A stretch of DNA of 64,000 nucleotides from Brochothrix campestris (GCF_046058945.1 NZ_CP175511.1:496001-560000), one strand, 5' to 3'; positions 26,583-36,608 are shown, counted from the stretch's first letter. Program-made: numbers and translations. The notes: generated by a model from the letters alone, not told the origin.

Positions 26583-27314
26583 GTGAAAGTGACCATTTTT
26601 TCGACATGTTTAGTAGACATGATGTTCCCCGAAGTAGGTAAGGCAATGGTTGAAGTGTTAGAACGCTTTGGCTGTGAAACAGAGCTACCTGGTTCGCAAA
26701 TTTGTTGCGGCCAACCAACGTACAACAGTGGCTATCATAAGGATAGTCGCGCTTCAATGATCAATCAAATGAAAGCGTTTAATAACGCGACCTATGTCGT
26801 CGGACCATCGGGTTCATGTGTGGCGATGCTAAAAGAATATAAAGAAATTTTCGAAGATGACCCTGAGTACCGCGACATTGCTGCCGAGCTCCATGACAAA
26901 ACCTATGAATTTACACAGTTTATTGTGAATGTCTTAGGGATAACGGATGTTGGTGCGCAATTAAGCGGTAAGGCAACCTATCATCGTTCGTGCCATATGA
27001 CACGATTGCTCGGTGAAAAAAAGGCGCCTTATCAATTGTTAGCAGAAGTTAAAGACCTCGAAATGATTCCACTCGAACATATCGAAAACTGCTGTGGATT
27101 CGGTGGTACCTTCTCGGTTAAAATGCCTGACATTTCAGAGCAGATGGTGACTGAAAAAGTTGAAGACATCGTTAATACCGGTGCCGAAATTTTAATCAGT
27201 GCCGATATGGGCTGCCTGATGAACATCGGTGGCAAGTTTAACCGCGACGGTAAACGCATTCGTATTATGCACATCGCCGAAGTATTGAATCATAATGTAA
27301 CAGTCAACGTTTAA
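26583..27314 (+). CDS. lutA: L-lactate utilisation protein LutA
   Basis: 243 aa, iron-sulfur (CCG-domain) subunit of the LutABC L-lactate oxidation complex. Paired cysteine motifs are seen: FSTCLVDMM with QICCGQPTYNSGY, and HRSCHMTRLLG with NCCGFGGTFSVKM. I chose GTG 26583, giving MKVTIFSTCLVDMM like known LutA proteins, because GAAGG is nine bases upstream; the ATG at 26577 is only about three bases from it. lutB follows after 16 bases. No LutR-type regulator is adjacent. Confidence 0.9.
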   Translation: MKVTIFSTCLVDMMFPEVGKAMVEVLERFGCETELPGSQICCGQPTYNSGYHKDSRASMINQMKAFNNATYVVGPSGSCVAMLKEYKEIFEDDPEYRDIAAELHDKTYEFTQFIVNVLGITDVGAQLSGKATYHRSCHMTRLLGEKKAPYQLLAEVKDLEMIPLEHIENCCGFGGTFSVKMPDISEQMVTEKVEDIVNTGAEILISADMGCLMNIGGKFNRDGKRIRIMHIAEVLNHNVTVNV

Positions 27315-27330
27315 GTGAGGAGTTGTAAAG

Positions 27331-28815
27331 ATGCCAATTTCAACAAGTGATAAACCATTTAAAGAGCGGATTGATTTATCGAAGGAAGATAAATTCATGC
27401 AAAAAGCGGTCGAAAAATCACAGGATGTGCAATGGGAAAAACGTGAAGGCTCACGCGAACGCATCGGTAATTGGGAGCAGTGGCGTGAACTAGGCGAACA
27501 AATTCGGCAACATACGATTACCCATCTTGATTATTATTTGGAACAGTTTAGCGACAATGTCGCCAAGCGCGGTGGGCATGTCTTCTTTGCTGAAACGGCT
27601 GAAGATGCCAGTGACTACATTAAACAAGTAATTGAGCAGAAAAATAGTCAAAAAATCGTGAAGGCCAAATCAATGGTAACAGAAGAAATCGGGATGAATG
27701 AAATGATCCGCGAGCTGTCTCACATTGAGTTTTTTGAATCCGATTTAGCAGAATTCATCTTACAAGAAGATGACTGGGATGCGCCATCACATATCGTTTT
27801 TCCTGATATTCATAAAAACCGGCAACAAATCCGCCAAGTGTTTCATGATAAACTTGGTTATGAAGGTGATGATAATCCGCAACGGATGGCCCGGTTTGTG
27901 CGTGGTATTTTGCGTCAACATTTTTTAGAAGCAGATATCGGCATTACAGGTTGTAATTTTGCGATTGCCAATTCGGGTCAGGTTAATCTTGTGACGAACG
28001 AAGGAAATGCCGATTTAGTTGAGAGTATTCCTAAAACACAAATCGTCGTGATGGGGATGGAACGGATTGTTCCTAACATAGAAGATGCCGAAGTATTGGA
28101 TAACTTGTTAGCCCGCAGTGCTGTTGGTCAAGATTTAACGACTTACATTACCTTTGCTGGACCAAAACTACCTGACGAGAGTGATGGACCAGAAGATTTT
28201 CATGTCGTCATCGTTGATAATGGCCGTTCAAAAGTGTTGGGAACGGAATTTCAATCGATTTTACAATGTATTCGTTGCGGTGCCTGCTTAAATGTTTGTC
28301 CGGTCTACCGTCACATTGGCGGCCATGGTTACGGTTCGATTTATCCAGGCCCAGTCGGCGCGATTTTATCACCGATTATTGGTGGCTATGACGAATTCAA
28401 AGAGTTACCGTTTGCCTCAAGTTTATGTGGGGCGTGTACGGATACGTGTCCGGTTAAAATTCCACTGCATCAGTTATTGATTGAGCATCGTCGCGTCATG
28501 ACTGATGAGAAGAAGATGATGCACGGCTTCCAAGATGTACAGATGCGTGCGATTGCCTTAGGTACGGCCAAACCGTTCCTCTTTAAATCAGCCTTGAAAG
28601 TGGCGCATGCCGGTTTAGGTGTGCTCGCAAGCAAAGACCCGGTCGCCGCGATTAATTTTTCAACGAATGGCGTGATCAAAAAGGGGCCTGGTCTAATTAA
28701 AGGCTGGACCGACGTACGTGATTTACCACGGCCAGTAAAAGAAAAAGATAATTTCCGTTCATGGTTTAAAGAACGTGAAAAACAACGGGGTGACAAACAT
28801 GACACAGATTCATAA
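27331..28815 (+). CDS. lutB: L-lactate utilisation iron-sulfur protein LutB
   Basis: 494 aa. After an N-terminal LUD domain it has two ferredoxin-like clusters: CIRCGACLNVCPVYRHIGG (from Cys310) and CGACTDTCPVKIP (from Cys366), ligating 4Fe-4S centres. It passes electrons from L-lactate oxidation to pyruvate. Ribosome site GAGGAG. It overlaps lutC by 17 bases, so translation is coupled. Confidence 0.92.
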   Translation: MPISTSDKPFKERIDLSKEDKFMQKAVEKSQDVQWEKREGSRERIGNWEQWRELGEQIRQHTITHLDYYLEQFSDNVAKRGGHVFFAETAEDASDYIKQVIEQKNSQKIVKAKSMVTEEIGMNEMIRELSHIEFFESDLAEFILQEDDWDAPSHIVFPDIHKNRQQIRQVFHDKLGYEGDDNPQRMARFVRGILRQHFLEADIGITGCNFAIANSGQVNLVTNEGNADLVESIPKTQIVVMGMERIVPNIEDAEVLDNLLARSAVGQDLTTYITFAGPKLPDESDGPEDFHVVIVDNGRSKVLGTEFQSILQCIRCGACLNVCPVYRHIGGHGYGSIYPGPVGAILSPIIGGYDEFKELPFASSLCGACTDTCPVKIPLHQLLIEHRRVMTDEKKMMHGFQDVQMRAIALGTAKPFLFKSALKVAHAGLGVLASKDPVAAINFSTNGVIKKGPGLIKGWTDVRDLPRPVKEKDNFRSWFKEREKQRGDKHDTDS

Positions 28816-29512
28816 TCGCGATGCCTTTTTAAATGGCTTGGCACAAAAACTGGGACGTCCGCGAGAAACAGCCGATGTCACTCATTTTGAGCCGTTAAAT
28901 AACTTATCACACACGCAGTTGGCGGATAAGTCACCAGATGAATTGTTGGCGATTTTACAGGCGAAATGCGAAACGTTACTCGCGGATGTCGTTTTAACTA
29001 AAGCGTCAGCATTAGCCGCTACTTTGCTGACAATTACCCGTCAATACGGCAGTGAAACGGTGATGACTTCCACCGATGAACGCTTTCACCAGTATGGGTT
29101 AGGTGACTTGGCGAACGGAACGTGGCCAGAGTCGACGGTCACGCACTGGTTGCCAGGGATCGAAAATCGTGAATTAAATATTACGAACGCCTCAAATGCC
29201 AACATTGGTATTGTCTTTGGTGATTATTTATTGGCTGAATCAGGCTCAGTGGTGGTCGAAACAACTCCGGGTCAAGGACGCGCCTTGCATTTTTTACCGG
29301 TACACTACATTGCCATCACGCCAAAAAGTCAACTTGTTCCCCGCATTACGCAGGCGGCTAAAGCTTATAATCGCCGGATTGAAGCGGGGGAACGGGTCGG
29401 ATCAGCCATTAATGTTATATCAGGCCCGTCGAATTCGGCCGATATTGAATCAATCCTAGTTGTAGGGGTACATGGCCCGTTAAAGGTGACCTATATTGTG
29501 ATTGAAGATTGA
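28799..29512 (+). CDS. lutC: L-lactate utilisation protein LutC
   Basis: 237 aa, LUD domain protein, third part of the lactate oxidation complex. The segment ASNANIGIVFGDYLLAESGS and the C-terminal ISGPSNSADIESILVVGVHG are typical of LutC. ATG 28799 follows GGGGTG; an in-frame ATG at 28775 lies far inside lutB. A terminator follows. Confidence 0.9.
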   Translation: MTQIHNRDAFLNGLAQKLGRPRETADVTHFEPLNNLSHTQLADKSPDELLAILQAKCETLLADVVLTKASALAATLLTITRQYGSETVMTSTDERFHQYGLGDLANGTWPESTVTHWLPGIENRELNITNASNANIGIVFGDYLLAESGSVVVETTPGQGRALHFLPVHYIAITPKSQLVPRITQAAKAYNRRIEAGERVGSAINVISGPSNSADIESILVVGVHGPLKVTYIVIED

Positions 29513-29523
29513 ATACTACCGAC

Positions 29524-29560
29524 GTCCTCCCACCGCTTTCACGGTGGAGGCGTTTTTTTT
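29524..29560 (+). terminator. Intrinsic terminator of lutABC
   Basis: Stem CCTCC(C)ACCG / CGGTGGAGG with one bulged base and a T run. Confidence 0.8.
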
Positions 29561-29685
29561 AGGAGGGGCGACAGTCCTCGTATGTTTTATCAAAAAATAG
29601 GACTAAGTATCTGGTCTTAATATTAGACGAACTATTAATTAGTATGAGATAATAAGAATAGAAAAAAATAGTAGGAGTTGGTTTG

Positions 29686-31755
29686 GTGGCAATATTTGAT
29701 TTTATTTTAATAATGCTACTTATTATCGGTTTATCGCACGTTATTAATCGTTTTATTCCGTTTGTATCAGTACCATTGATTCAAATCGCTTTAGGAGCAG
29801 CCCTGTCGTTTATCCCTTCATTGTGGCATTTACAATTGGATCCGGAATTATTTTTAGTGCTTTTTATTGCCCCGTTACTTTTTAATGATGGTAAACGAGT
29901 GAACAGTGAAGCCCTCTGGAACTTACGGATCCCGATTGTGTTACTGGCAGTCGGACTTGTTTTTGTAACGACCTTTTTAGTTGGTTATTTTATCCACTGG
30001 ATGATTCCAACAATTCCATATCCGGCAGCCTTTGCTTTGGCAGCGATTTTATCGCCGACCGATGCTGTTGCCGTGGGTTCATTATCTGATCGGATTAAAC
30101 TGCCAAAAAACATCATGCAATTGCTTGAAGGTGAGGCTTTAATGAACGATGCTTCGGGCCTTGTTGCCTTTAAAATGGCCATTGCAGCAATGGTAACCGG
30201 CACCTTCTCATTATGGAATGCCGCTGGTAATTTTGTGGTGGTCGCCGTCGGTGGTTTAATTGTCGGAGCAATTGCCGCTTGGTTTATTCTCCGCATCCGT
30301 CATTGGTTGCGACGTTTCGGTATGGAAGATGTGACGATCCATCTCTTAATGCAAATTGTGACACCTTTTATTATTTACATCTTAGCTGAAGAAATTGGTG
30401 TCTCAGGCATTCTTGCTGTTGTTATGGCTGGTGTTGTGCATGGGATGGAGAAAAAGAGTGTCACGACCCAAGTCGTTAAGTTGAATTTAGTTTCGACCAG
30501 TACGTGGGATATTTTAGTGTTTATTCTCAATGGCTTAGTGTTTGTCATTTTAGGGTCACAAATTCCTGATATTTTAGGGAGTATTTGGGAAGATTCAGCG
30601 ATATCCAATCAACGGGTCATCGTATATATTTTGATTTTATATGTTATCTTAATTGTGCTTCGTTTTGTATGGGTGTTTGGTTCATGGCTAGTGCCGCGTT
30701 TGCTCAGTAAACAAAAGCGCGACGATACGGACACAACCGTTAAAGAACAGCTCGAATCCAGTGCGATTATCTCAATCGCCGGTGTTCGCGGTGCAGTTAC
30801 CTTAGCTGGGTCGATGTCGATTCCATTCGTCCTCGCAAGTGGGGCGATGTTCCCCGAGCGCGCGTTAATTATTTTCTTAGCCGCGGGTGTCATCCTCGTT
30901 TCATTAATCGTATCGAACGTTTTGTTGCCGATTATTTTAAAAGAGGAAGCTGAATTACAAGTCGGTGAATCGATTGAAGAAGCTGAAGCCCGAATTCAAA
31001 TTGAAATTTTCCGCGATGTGATTCGCGAGTTAGAATCAGAGCCAGAGCCAGAAATAAAGGCGGCGGTGCAAGTTATTATTGAAGAATACCGGACTTCGAT
31101 TCGTCGGGTGCAACGCGGTCAAATCGTTAACGAATACGGCATTCAAATGTCGGCAGATGAGAAAGCGTTACGGATTAAAGTGTTAACCATCCAAGAGGAG
31201 CTCTTACACCGTTACGTTGAAGAAGGTAAAATTAATAAGTTAATTGCGTATCGCTTATCCGAAACAATTCATGCGACGAAAACACGCATTGAACGACGGA
31301 TACGCACGCGTCTCAATTATTACTTTGTAAGCATCATGCATGTGGCATTGCAACTGCGAAGTAAACGTCAAAAACGAGCAAGCGGTGAGAAGAAAAAATA
31401 TTCACCTCAGGATTTGCAAGCGATTAAAGATTGGCGTGCAGAGAGTGGTCGCGCTGCGATGAGCTACTTGAATGAGCATGTTACACCAGAAAACAAACGC
31501 TTAGTGAGCTCAATTATTAGCGAACAATCAATGATTATTAGCCGCTTGAAAAATCAAACAGGTGCATTAAAACACAGTGCCGATTTTGAAATTATTAAAA
31601 ATGATATTCGTATTCGAGCACTGCAAGCGGAGCGGGATTCGCTGCAACAATTTTATGAAGAAGGACGGATTTCACGGGAAATGGCCCACGACATTCGCCA
31701 AAACATTAACTTCATGGAAACTTATTTGTTGGATAGTCAATCCACCGAAGATTAA
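29686..31755 (+). CDS. CPA1-family Na+/H+ antiporter (NhaK/YvgP-like)
   Basis: 689 aa. About 12 membrane helices in the first 420 residues, with FNDGKRVN, LSPTDAVAVG and EGEALMNDASGLVAFK (the conserved Asn-Asp ion-binding pair). The remaining 270 residues are a long soluble, helix-rich cytoplasmic tail. It exchanges Na+ or K+ for protons across the membrane for pH and salt balance. GTG 29686 is preferred because AGGAG is eight bases upstream; TTG 29683 is the alternative. A decayed IS3 element follows directly. Confidence 0.85.
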   Translation: MAIFDFILIMLLIIGLSHVINRFIPFVSVPLIQIALGAALSFIPSLWHLQLDPELFLVLFIAPLLFNDGKRVNSEALWNLRIPIVLLAVGLVFVTTFLVGYFIHWMIPTIPYPAAFALAAILSPTDAVAVGSLSDRIKLPKNIMQLLEGEALMNDASGLVAFKMAIAAMVTGTFSLWNAAGNFVVVAVGGLIVGAIAAWFILRIRHWLRRFGMEDVTIHLLMQIVTPFIIYILAEEIGVSGILAVVMAGVVHGMEKKSVTTQVVKLNLVSTSTWDILVFILNGLVFVILGSQIPDILGSIWEDSAISNQRVIVYILILYVILIVLRFVWVFGSWLVPRLLSKQKRDDTDTTVKEQLESSAIISIAGVRGAVTLAGSMSIPFVLASGAMFPERALIIFLAAGVILVSLIVSNVLLPIILKEEAELQVGESIEEAEARIQIEIFRDVIRELESEPEPEIKAAVQVIIEEYRTSIRRVQRGQIVNEYGIQMSADEKALRIKVLTIQEELLHRYVEEGKINKLIAYRLSETIHATKTRIERRIRTRLNYYFVSIMHVALQLRSKRQKRASGEKKKYSPQDLQAIKDWRAESGRAAMSYLNEHVTPENKRLVSSIISEQSMIISRLKNQTGALKHSADFEIIKNDIRIRALQAERDSLQQFYEEGRISREMAHDIRQNINFMETYLLDSQSTED

Positions 31756-31775
31756 AAAAACAATCGCGTTCAGGC

Positions 31776-32461
31776 GGACTGACCCCTTAGGGTTAGACAA
31801 AACAAAAAAGCATCTTCAAAGAATTTTCGGGTATAGATACCTATTATTCTTTGGAGGTGTATTTTTTTATCGGCACACGTGTAAGTTATCTATATGAAAT
31901 TAAAATGAAGGCTGTTGAGCTGAAACTATCTGGTATTCCAACGAAAAAGAAAGGGTCAATCGACAATTGTCGCAGAAAACTATCTAAAGCGCGAATTCTT
32001 TACGACAAAGCCGCTCGAAAGATTAGTAACGGATATTACCGCCTTGCCATTTGGTGGAAAAGTATTATATCTTTCCAGTATTATACGATTGGAGAAACGC
32101 AAGATACCTTACTTGTATTAGATACGTTGAATCAATTAACGAGCTTGCCCGAAGGGACAATGCGGCATAGTGATCATGGTTCTGTCTATACATCCGCAGC
32201 GTATCAAGAAGCAGTCAAAAGCAAAGGCATTACCAGGAGCATGTCCCGTGAAGGAATGCCCGCTGATAATGCCCCAATCGAATCGTTTCATTCCACGCTA
32301 AAGTCTGAAACGTTCTATCTCGACGGATTAACGCGAACAACAACGGTAATTGTTGAACGTACTGCCAGAGATTATATTGCCTAGTATAACGATTCTCGAA
32401 TTCAATTGAAACTGGTTGGATAATACTTTTTTGTGACTGTCCAGTGTTGTGGGTTCAGTCC
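31776..32461 (+). mobile_element. Decayed IS3-family element
   Basis: Terminal repeats are visible: GGACTGACCCC from 31776, and the complement of GGACTGAACCC ending at 32461. The interior keeps pieces of orfA and orfB but is too short (about 690 bases against 1.2-1.5 kb). Confidence 0.65.
31851..32384 (+). pseudogene. IS3-family transposase remnant (orfA/orfB fusion by deletion)
   Basis: An open frame of 177 codons joins a helix-turn-helix piece of orfA (YEIKMKAVELKLSGIPTKK) to the end of the orfB DDE domain (MRHSDHGSVYTSAAYQEA, SMSREGMPADNAPIESFHS). The segment between is scrambled and lacks the first catalytic Asp region, and the usual C-terminal end is mutated. It is non-functional and different in sequence from the intact IS3 at 40962. 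Confidence 0.75.
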
Positions 32462-32503
32462 CCAAGTTCGCCTGAGCACGATTGCTTTTTTGTTGCTATT
32501 AAC

Positions 32504-33136
32504 TTACTTGCTTTCACCGACAACAGTGAAACGTTCATTTTGATGCTTCGGATGAACAGCCTCATCAATCATCGCGATGGCATAATCCGCATAGCTGATA
32601 TAACTTTCATTCGCTTTGTTAGCCAGTAAATGATCGCGACCAGCAACGTAGTGACCCGTCCGAATACCGTCAGGATTAAAAAAGGCTGACGGACTTAAGA
32701 AGGTCCAGTTAATGGGTGACACTTGTAGATCGGTAAGGTTTTGCCCTTGGTTGGAAGCAGTCGGTAAAAAGGCTGCGGGGAATTCAGGGGTATCCATCAC
32801 ACGGGTGATTTTTTCGGGATCAACATACAAACTACCAGCACCACCAACGACTAATAAGCGGGTGGTTGTATTTGTGAAAATTTTGATTAAATGGCGTCCA
32901 GCTTTAACATGTAATTCTTCGTCGCCGGGTTTAGCACCAAAGGCATTGATAATGACATCGAAAGCGTTGATATCAGCTGTTTCGAGATCAAACACCTCTT
33001 TTTCAATCACCTTAACCGGTTGTGAAATGTTCGCCTTGTTACGCACAATCGCAGTCACATCGAGTTTGCGATCAAGCGCCTCTTGTAAAATAAATTGTCC
33101 TGCTTTACCACTTGCACCAATAATTGCTAATTTCAT
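32504..33136 (-). CDS. NAD(P)-binding oxidoreductase-like protein (YwnB-like)
   Basis: 210 aa with an N-terminal Rossmann dinucleotide site IIGASGKAGQFILQEAL (residues 4-20) and the NAD(P)H-binding family pattern NAFGAKPG and VVGGAGSLY. Relatives are atypical short-chain dehydrogenases of the NmrA/YwnB group with unknown substrates. GGAGG precedes the ATG on the minus strand. It is divergent from the polyamine regulator and convergent with the IS3 remnant. Confidence 0.8.
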   Translation of the reverse strand: MKLAIIGASGKAGQFILQEALDRKLDVTAIVRNKANISQPVKVIEKEVFDLETADINAFDVIINAFGAKPGDEELHVKAGRHLIKIFTNTTTRLLVVGGAGSLYVDPEKITRVMDTPEFPAAFLPTASNQGQNLTDLQVSPINWTFLSPSAFFNPDGIRTGHYVAGRDHLLANKANESYISYADYAIAMIDEAVHPKHQNERFTVVGESK

Positions 33137-33224
33137 TGTTATTACCTCCAGTTTTATATTTCCCTTTATGTAACCATTGTAGTTACATTAAATAAAAAGG
33201 TCAAGAAAAAGCTCTTATTCGATA

Positions 33225-33252
33225 TTGCAATTCTTGCATAATAGAGTATAAT
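33225..33252 (+). promoter_or_regulatory. Predicted promoter of the pot operon
   Basis: TTGCAA (33225-33230), 16-base spacer, TATAAT (33247-33252). A leader of about 110 bases with several inverted repeats precedes the regulator start at 33369. Confidence 0.65.
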
Positions 33253-33307
33253 TACGTTGTTAGTAAACTATAAGTTTACTTAGACTAAACTTGAGGTTGT
33301 ATCGATT

Positions 33308-33341
33308 CAACGTACCGTTGCACTAACACAACGTAACGTTG
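33308..33341 (+). promoter_or_regulatory. Twin palindromes, candidate operator of the pot regulator
   Basis: CAACGTACCGTTG (33308-33320) and CAACGTAACGTTG (33329-33341), each with arms CAACG/CGTTG, 21 bases apart centre to centre, i.e. two helical turns on the same face of DNA. They lie between the promoter and the regulator gene. A further inverted repeat, GTAAAC...GTTTAC, is at about 33262-33279. Binding by the neighbouring HTH-cupin protein is inference. Confidence 0.5.
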
Positions 33342-33368
33342 TAAAGAAGACTAACAAGGAGGTTTCGA

Positions 33369-33911
33369 ATGAATATCGGCCAAAGTTTGAAAAATTTACG
33401 CTTAAAAAAAGGCTTAACACAAGAAGAGTTGGCAGAACGGACTGATTTATCCAAGGGGTATATCTCGCAAATTGAACATGAGAGCAGTTCACCTTCGATG
33501 GAAACTTTTTTTGATATATTAGAAGTGCTTGGTGTGAGCCCCAAAAGTTTCTTTGATGAGAAAACACAACAGCAAAAAATCATTTACGATGAAGCAGAAC
33601 ATACGTATTACGAAGATACTGAAAAAGGCTATCAAATTAAGTGGCTCGTACCAGAATCAAATGAAAAAGAAATGGAACCGGTGATTTTAACCTTCCCCCA
33701 AAAAGGCAGTTTCAAACAATTTGAACCGTCATTATCCGAAACGTTTGGCTATTGTTTAGCCGGCGTTATCAAGATTCAATTTGGACAAACAGTCCATCGA
33801 CTAAAAGCGGGCGAAGCTCTCTATTTTCAAGCGTCACAGCCTCATCGGATTTATAGCGACAGTGACACTAAAAGTGTAATTGTACTTGTAGCAACGAACT
33901 CTTACCTATAA
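33369..33911 (+). CDS. HTH-cupin transcriptional regulator (PuuR-like)
   Basis: 180 aa: an XRE-type helix-turn-helix (residues about 5-60, LTQEELAERTDLSKGYISQ) and a C-terminal cupin domain (about 105-178, with GEALYFQASQPHRI). PuuR-type regulators sense putrescine or other small ligands. It is first in an operon with potABCD (12-base gap), so it probably controls polyamine uptake and its own synthesis. AAGGAGG lies before the ATG. Confidence 0.85.
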   Translation: MNIGQSLKNLRLKKGLTQEELAERTDLSKGYISQIEHESSSPSMETFFDILEVLGVSPKSFFDEKTQQQKIIYDEAEHTYYEDTEKGYQIKWLVPESNEKEMEPVILTFPQKGSFKQFEPSLSETFGYCLAGVIKIQFGQTVHRLKAGEALYFQASQPHRIYSDSDTKSVIVLVATNSYL

Positions 33912-33922
33912 AGGAGAATGAC

Positions 33923-35011
33923 ATGACGACACCTATCATTGAATTTAAAAATGTCACAAAAAAATATGATGACACCCTCGTCTTGAACGAGATGAATTTT
34001 ACGATTGAAAAAGGGAAGTTTTACACGTTACTTGGCCCATCAGGCTGTGGCAAAACAACCATTTTACAATTGATTGCTGGTTTTACAGACATTACCAGTG
34101 GCCGTATTTTATTAAATGGTGAAAAAATCGACCATTTACCACCGAATAAACGACCGATTAATACGGTTTTTCAAGATTACGCCTTATTTCCTCATTTGAA
34201 TGTGTTCGAAAACGTTGCCTTTGGTCTCCGTTTAAAAAAAGTAAGTGAAAAAGTGATTGTCAAAAAGGTCGAAGAAGCGTTAGCGATGATGAATTTATCA
34301 GGTTTTATTAACCGTGACATCCAAGCAATGAGTGGTGGTCAACGTCAACGTGTGGCAATTGCCCGGGCAATTGTTAATGAGCCTGACATCATCTTACTCG
34401 ATGAACCCTTATCGGCATTGGATTTGAAATTGCGGGTCGCGATGCAAAATGAATTGCGGCAGTTACAACGTCGCTTAGGGATTACTTTTATTTTTGTTAC
34501 CCATGACCAAGAAGAAGCGTTGGCGATGTCAGATGAAATTTTTGTCTTAAATGAGGGCGAGATTCAACAAAGCGGCACACCAATTGACATCTATGATGAA
34601 CCAATCAACCGGTTTGTGGCTGATTTCATTGGTGAATCAAATATTATCGCGGGCAACATGTTATCCGATTTTAAGGTAGTTTTTGCAGGCAAACAGTTTG
34701 ACTGTGTTGATCAAGGCTTACGTCCGAATGAAGCGATTGAAATTGTAATCCGCCCCGAAGACTTAGTTTTAACAGAGCAACACCAGGGCAAGTTACAAGT
34801 CACTGTGACATCACAGTTGTTCCGCGGTGTCCATTACGAAATTTTCGCAGTCGATAGCGAGGGGAATGATTGGCTTGTGCATTCGACGAAGAAAGCAAGT
34901 GTTGGCGATACAATCGGGTTGGAGTTTAACGCCGAAGACATCCATGTCATGCGCTTGGATGAGTCTGAGGCCGAGTTCGACAAACGACTTGAAGCGTATG
35001 AGGTGTCCTAA
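33923..35011 (+). CDS. potA: Spermidine/putrescine ABC transporter ATP-binding protein
   Basis: 362 aa. Walker A GPSGCGKTT (38-46), Q-loop region VFQDYALFPH, signature MSGGQRQRVAIARA, Walker B IILLDEPLSALD, His switch FVTHDQ, then a C-terminal TOBE domain (about 275-350). It powers uptake of polyamines through PotB and PotC. Its stop codon overlaps the potB start by one base. Confidence 0.9.
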   Translation: MTTPIIEFKNVTKKYDDTLVLNEMNFTIEKGKFYTLLGPSGCGKTTILQLIAGFTDITSGRILLNGEKIDHLPPNKRPINTVFQDYALFPHLNVFENVAFGLRLKKVSEKVIVKKVEEALAMMNLSGFINRDIQAMSGGQRQRVAIARAIVNEPDIILLDEPLSALDLKLRVAMQNELRQLQRRLGITFIFVTHDQEEALAMSDEIFVLNEGEIQQSGTPIDIYDEPINRFVADFIGESNIIAGNMLSDFKVVFAGKQFDCVDQGLRPNEAIEIVIRPEDLVLTEQHQGKLQVTVTSQLFRGVHYEIFAVDSEGNDWLVHSTKKASVGDTIGLEFNAEDIHVMRLDESEAEFDKRLEAYEVS

Positions 35012-35814
35012 TGAGTAAAACTTTTCGACGCCTGTATTCAGTTCCTTATTTCTTATGGATTATTTTATTTGTGATATTGCCGGTTTTGCTTGTCGCCTAC
35101 TATTCATTGTTTGATATTAGCGGTCACTTCACCTTCGATAACTACCGCCGCTTTGCAACACCGGTATACTTAAAAATGACCTTGAGTTCGTTTTGGTATG
35201 CGTTTTTAGTGACGTTTTTCTGCTTGGCAGTGGCGTATCCAACGGCTTATTTATTAACACATACGAAGCATAAACAACTATGGTTGTTATTAATTATTTT
35301 ACCCACCTGGATTAATTTATTGTTGAAAACCTATGCTTTCATCGGTTTATTTGGCGCCTATGGCCCAGTCAATGAGGTGTTTAGCTTCTTTGGGATACCC
35401 GCCCAACAGCTATTGTTTACCGATTTTAGCTACGTATTTGTCACGACCTACATCTTCATACCGTTTATGATCATGCCGATTTTCAACGCGTTAGAAGATT
35501 TAAATCCATCGCTCATTCGGGCTTCACGTGATTTAGGGGCCTCAAGCGCTCAGACATTTCGTCGCGTGATTTTCCCATTAACACTCGATGGCATTAAAGC
35601 CGGCACGCAGGCTGTTTTTATTCCCGCCTTGTCACTCTTTATGATTACCCGTTTAATTTCGGGCAATCGCGTTGTGACACTCGGAACAGCCATTGAACAA
35701 CATTTTCTCGTGACCCAAGACTGGGGAATGGGTTCCACTATTGCCGTCGTTCTCATTGTGGCGATGGGAATTATTATGTTTGCCATGAGTGGTAAGAAAG
35801 GAGCGGGCGAATGA
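35011..35814 (+). CDS. potB: Spermidine/putrescine ABC transporter permease
   Basis: 267 aa, six predicted membrane helices. The cytoplasmic loop carries the ABC-coupling EAA-type motif around SRDLGASSAQTFRRVIFPL. It pairs with PotC. TAATG overlap with potA and a 4-base ATGA overlap with potC indicate coupled translation. Confidence 0.9.
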   Translation: MSKTFRRLYSVPYFLWIILFVILPVLLVAYYSLFDISGHFTFDNYRRFATPVYLKMTLSSFWYAFLVTFFCLAVAYPTAYLLTHTKHKQLWLLLIILPTWINLLLKTYAFIGLFGAYGPVNEVFSFFGIPAQQLLFTDFSYVFVTTYIFIPFMIMPIFNALEDLNPSLIRASRDLGASSAQTFRRVIFPLTLDGIKAGTQAVFIPALSLFMITRLISGNRVVTLGTAIEQHFLVTQDWGMGSTIAVVLIVAMGIIMFAMSGKKGAGE

Positions 35815-36608
35815 ACAAACAAATGAAATGGGGCAATGTCTATTTAGTCGCTGTCTTTGCAGTGCTCTATGTGCCAATCCTATACATGGCGTTGTTTTCG
35901 TTTAATAAGGCAGGCACAATGGTTAATTTTTCGGGTTTCACCTTGGACTATTATCAAGAAGTGTTTCAAGATAAACGGTTGATTATGATCGTGCTCGATA
36001 CGTTTGCGATTGCGCTACTATCGTCAACCATCGCGGTCATTATTGGTGTGTTTGGTGCTTTGGCCATTCGTTACGCACCAAAACGTCAGTATAAAAACAG
36101 TATCTTAACGTTAAACAACGTTTTAATCGTTTCACCGGATGTCATTATTGGGGCCTCCTTTTTAATCCTCTTTACAATGGTCGGTTTGAAACTCGGTTTT
36201 GCCTCGGTTTTAATTGCCCATATTGCCTTTAGCGTACCGATTGTCGTGCTAATGGTATTGCCAAAATTAAATGAAATGAGTCCATCACTCGTCCGTGCCG
36301 CCCAAGATTTAGGTGCTAACCAGTGGCAGGTCCTCACGAAGGTGATTTTACCTTCGCTGACGTCGAGTATCTTTGCGGGGTTCTTTATGGCGTTAACATA
36401 CTCACTGGATGACTTTGCTGTTACTTTCTTTGTGACCGGAAACGGTTTTTCAACCTTAGGTATTGAAATTTATTCACGGGCAAGAACGGGTGTATCACTT
36501 TCAATCAATGCGATTTCAACCATCCTGTTTGTGATTACGTTAGCACTCGTATTAGGTTATTACTTCTTAAGCATTAAAGACAAACGAGCAAAGGGGATAC
36601 GTAAATGA
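35811..36608 (+). CDS. potC: Spermidine/putrescine ABC transporter permease
   Basis: 265 aa, six predicted membrane helices, EAA-type loop AAQDLGANQWQVLTKVILP. The segment SLDDFAVTFF is typical of PotC. It overlaps potB by four bases and potD by four bases. Confidence 0.9.
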   Translation: MNKQMKWGNVYLVAVFAVLYVPILYMALFSFNKAGTMVNFSGFTLDYYQEVFQDKRLIMIVLDTFAIALLSSTIAVIIGVFGALAIRYAPKRQYKNSILTLNNVLIVSPDVIIGASFLILFTMVGLKLGFASVLIAHIAFSVPIVVLMVLPKLNEMSPSLVRAAQDLGANQWQVLTKVILPSLTSSIFAGFFMALTYSLDDFAVTFFVTGNGFSTLGIEIYSRARTGVSLSINAISTILFVITLALVLGYYFLSIKDKRAKGIRK

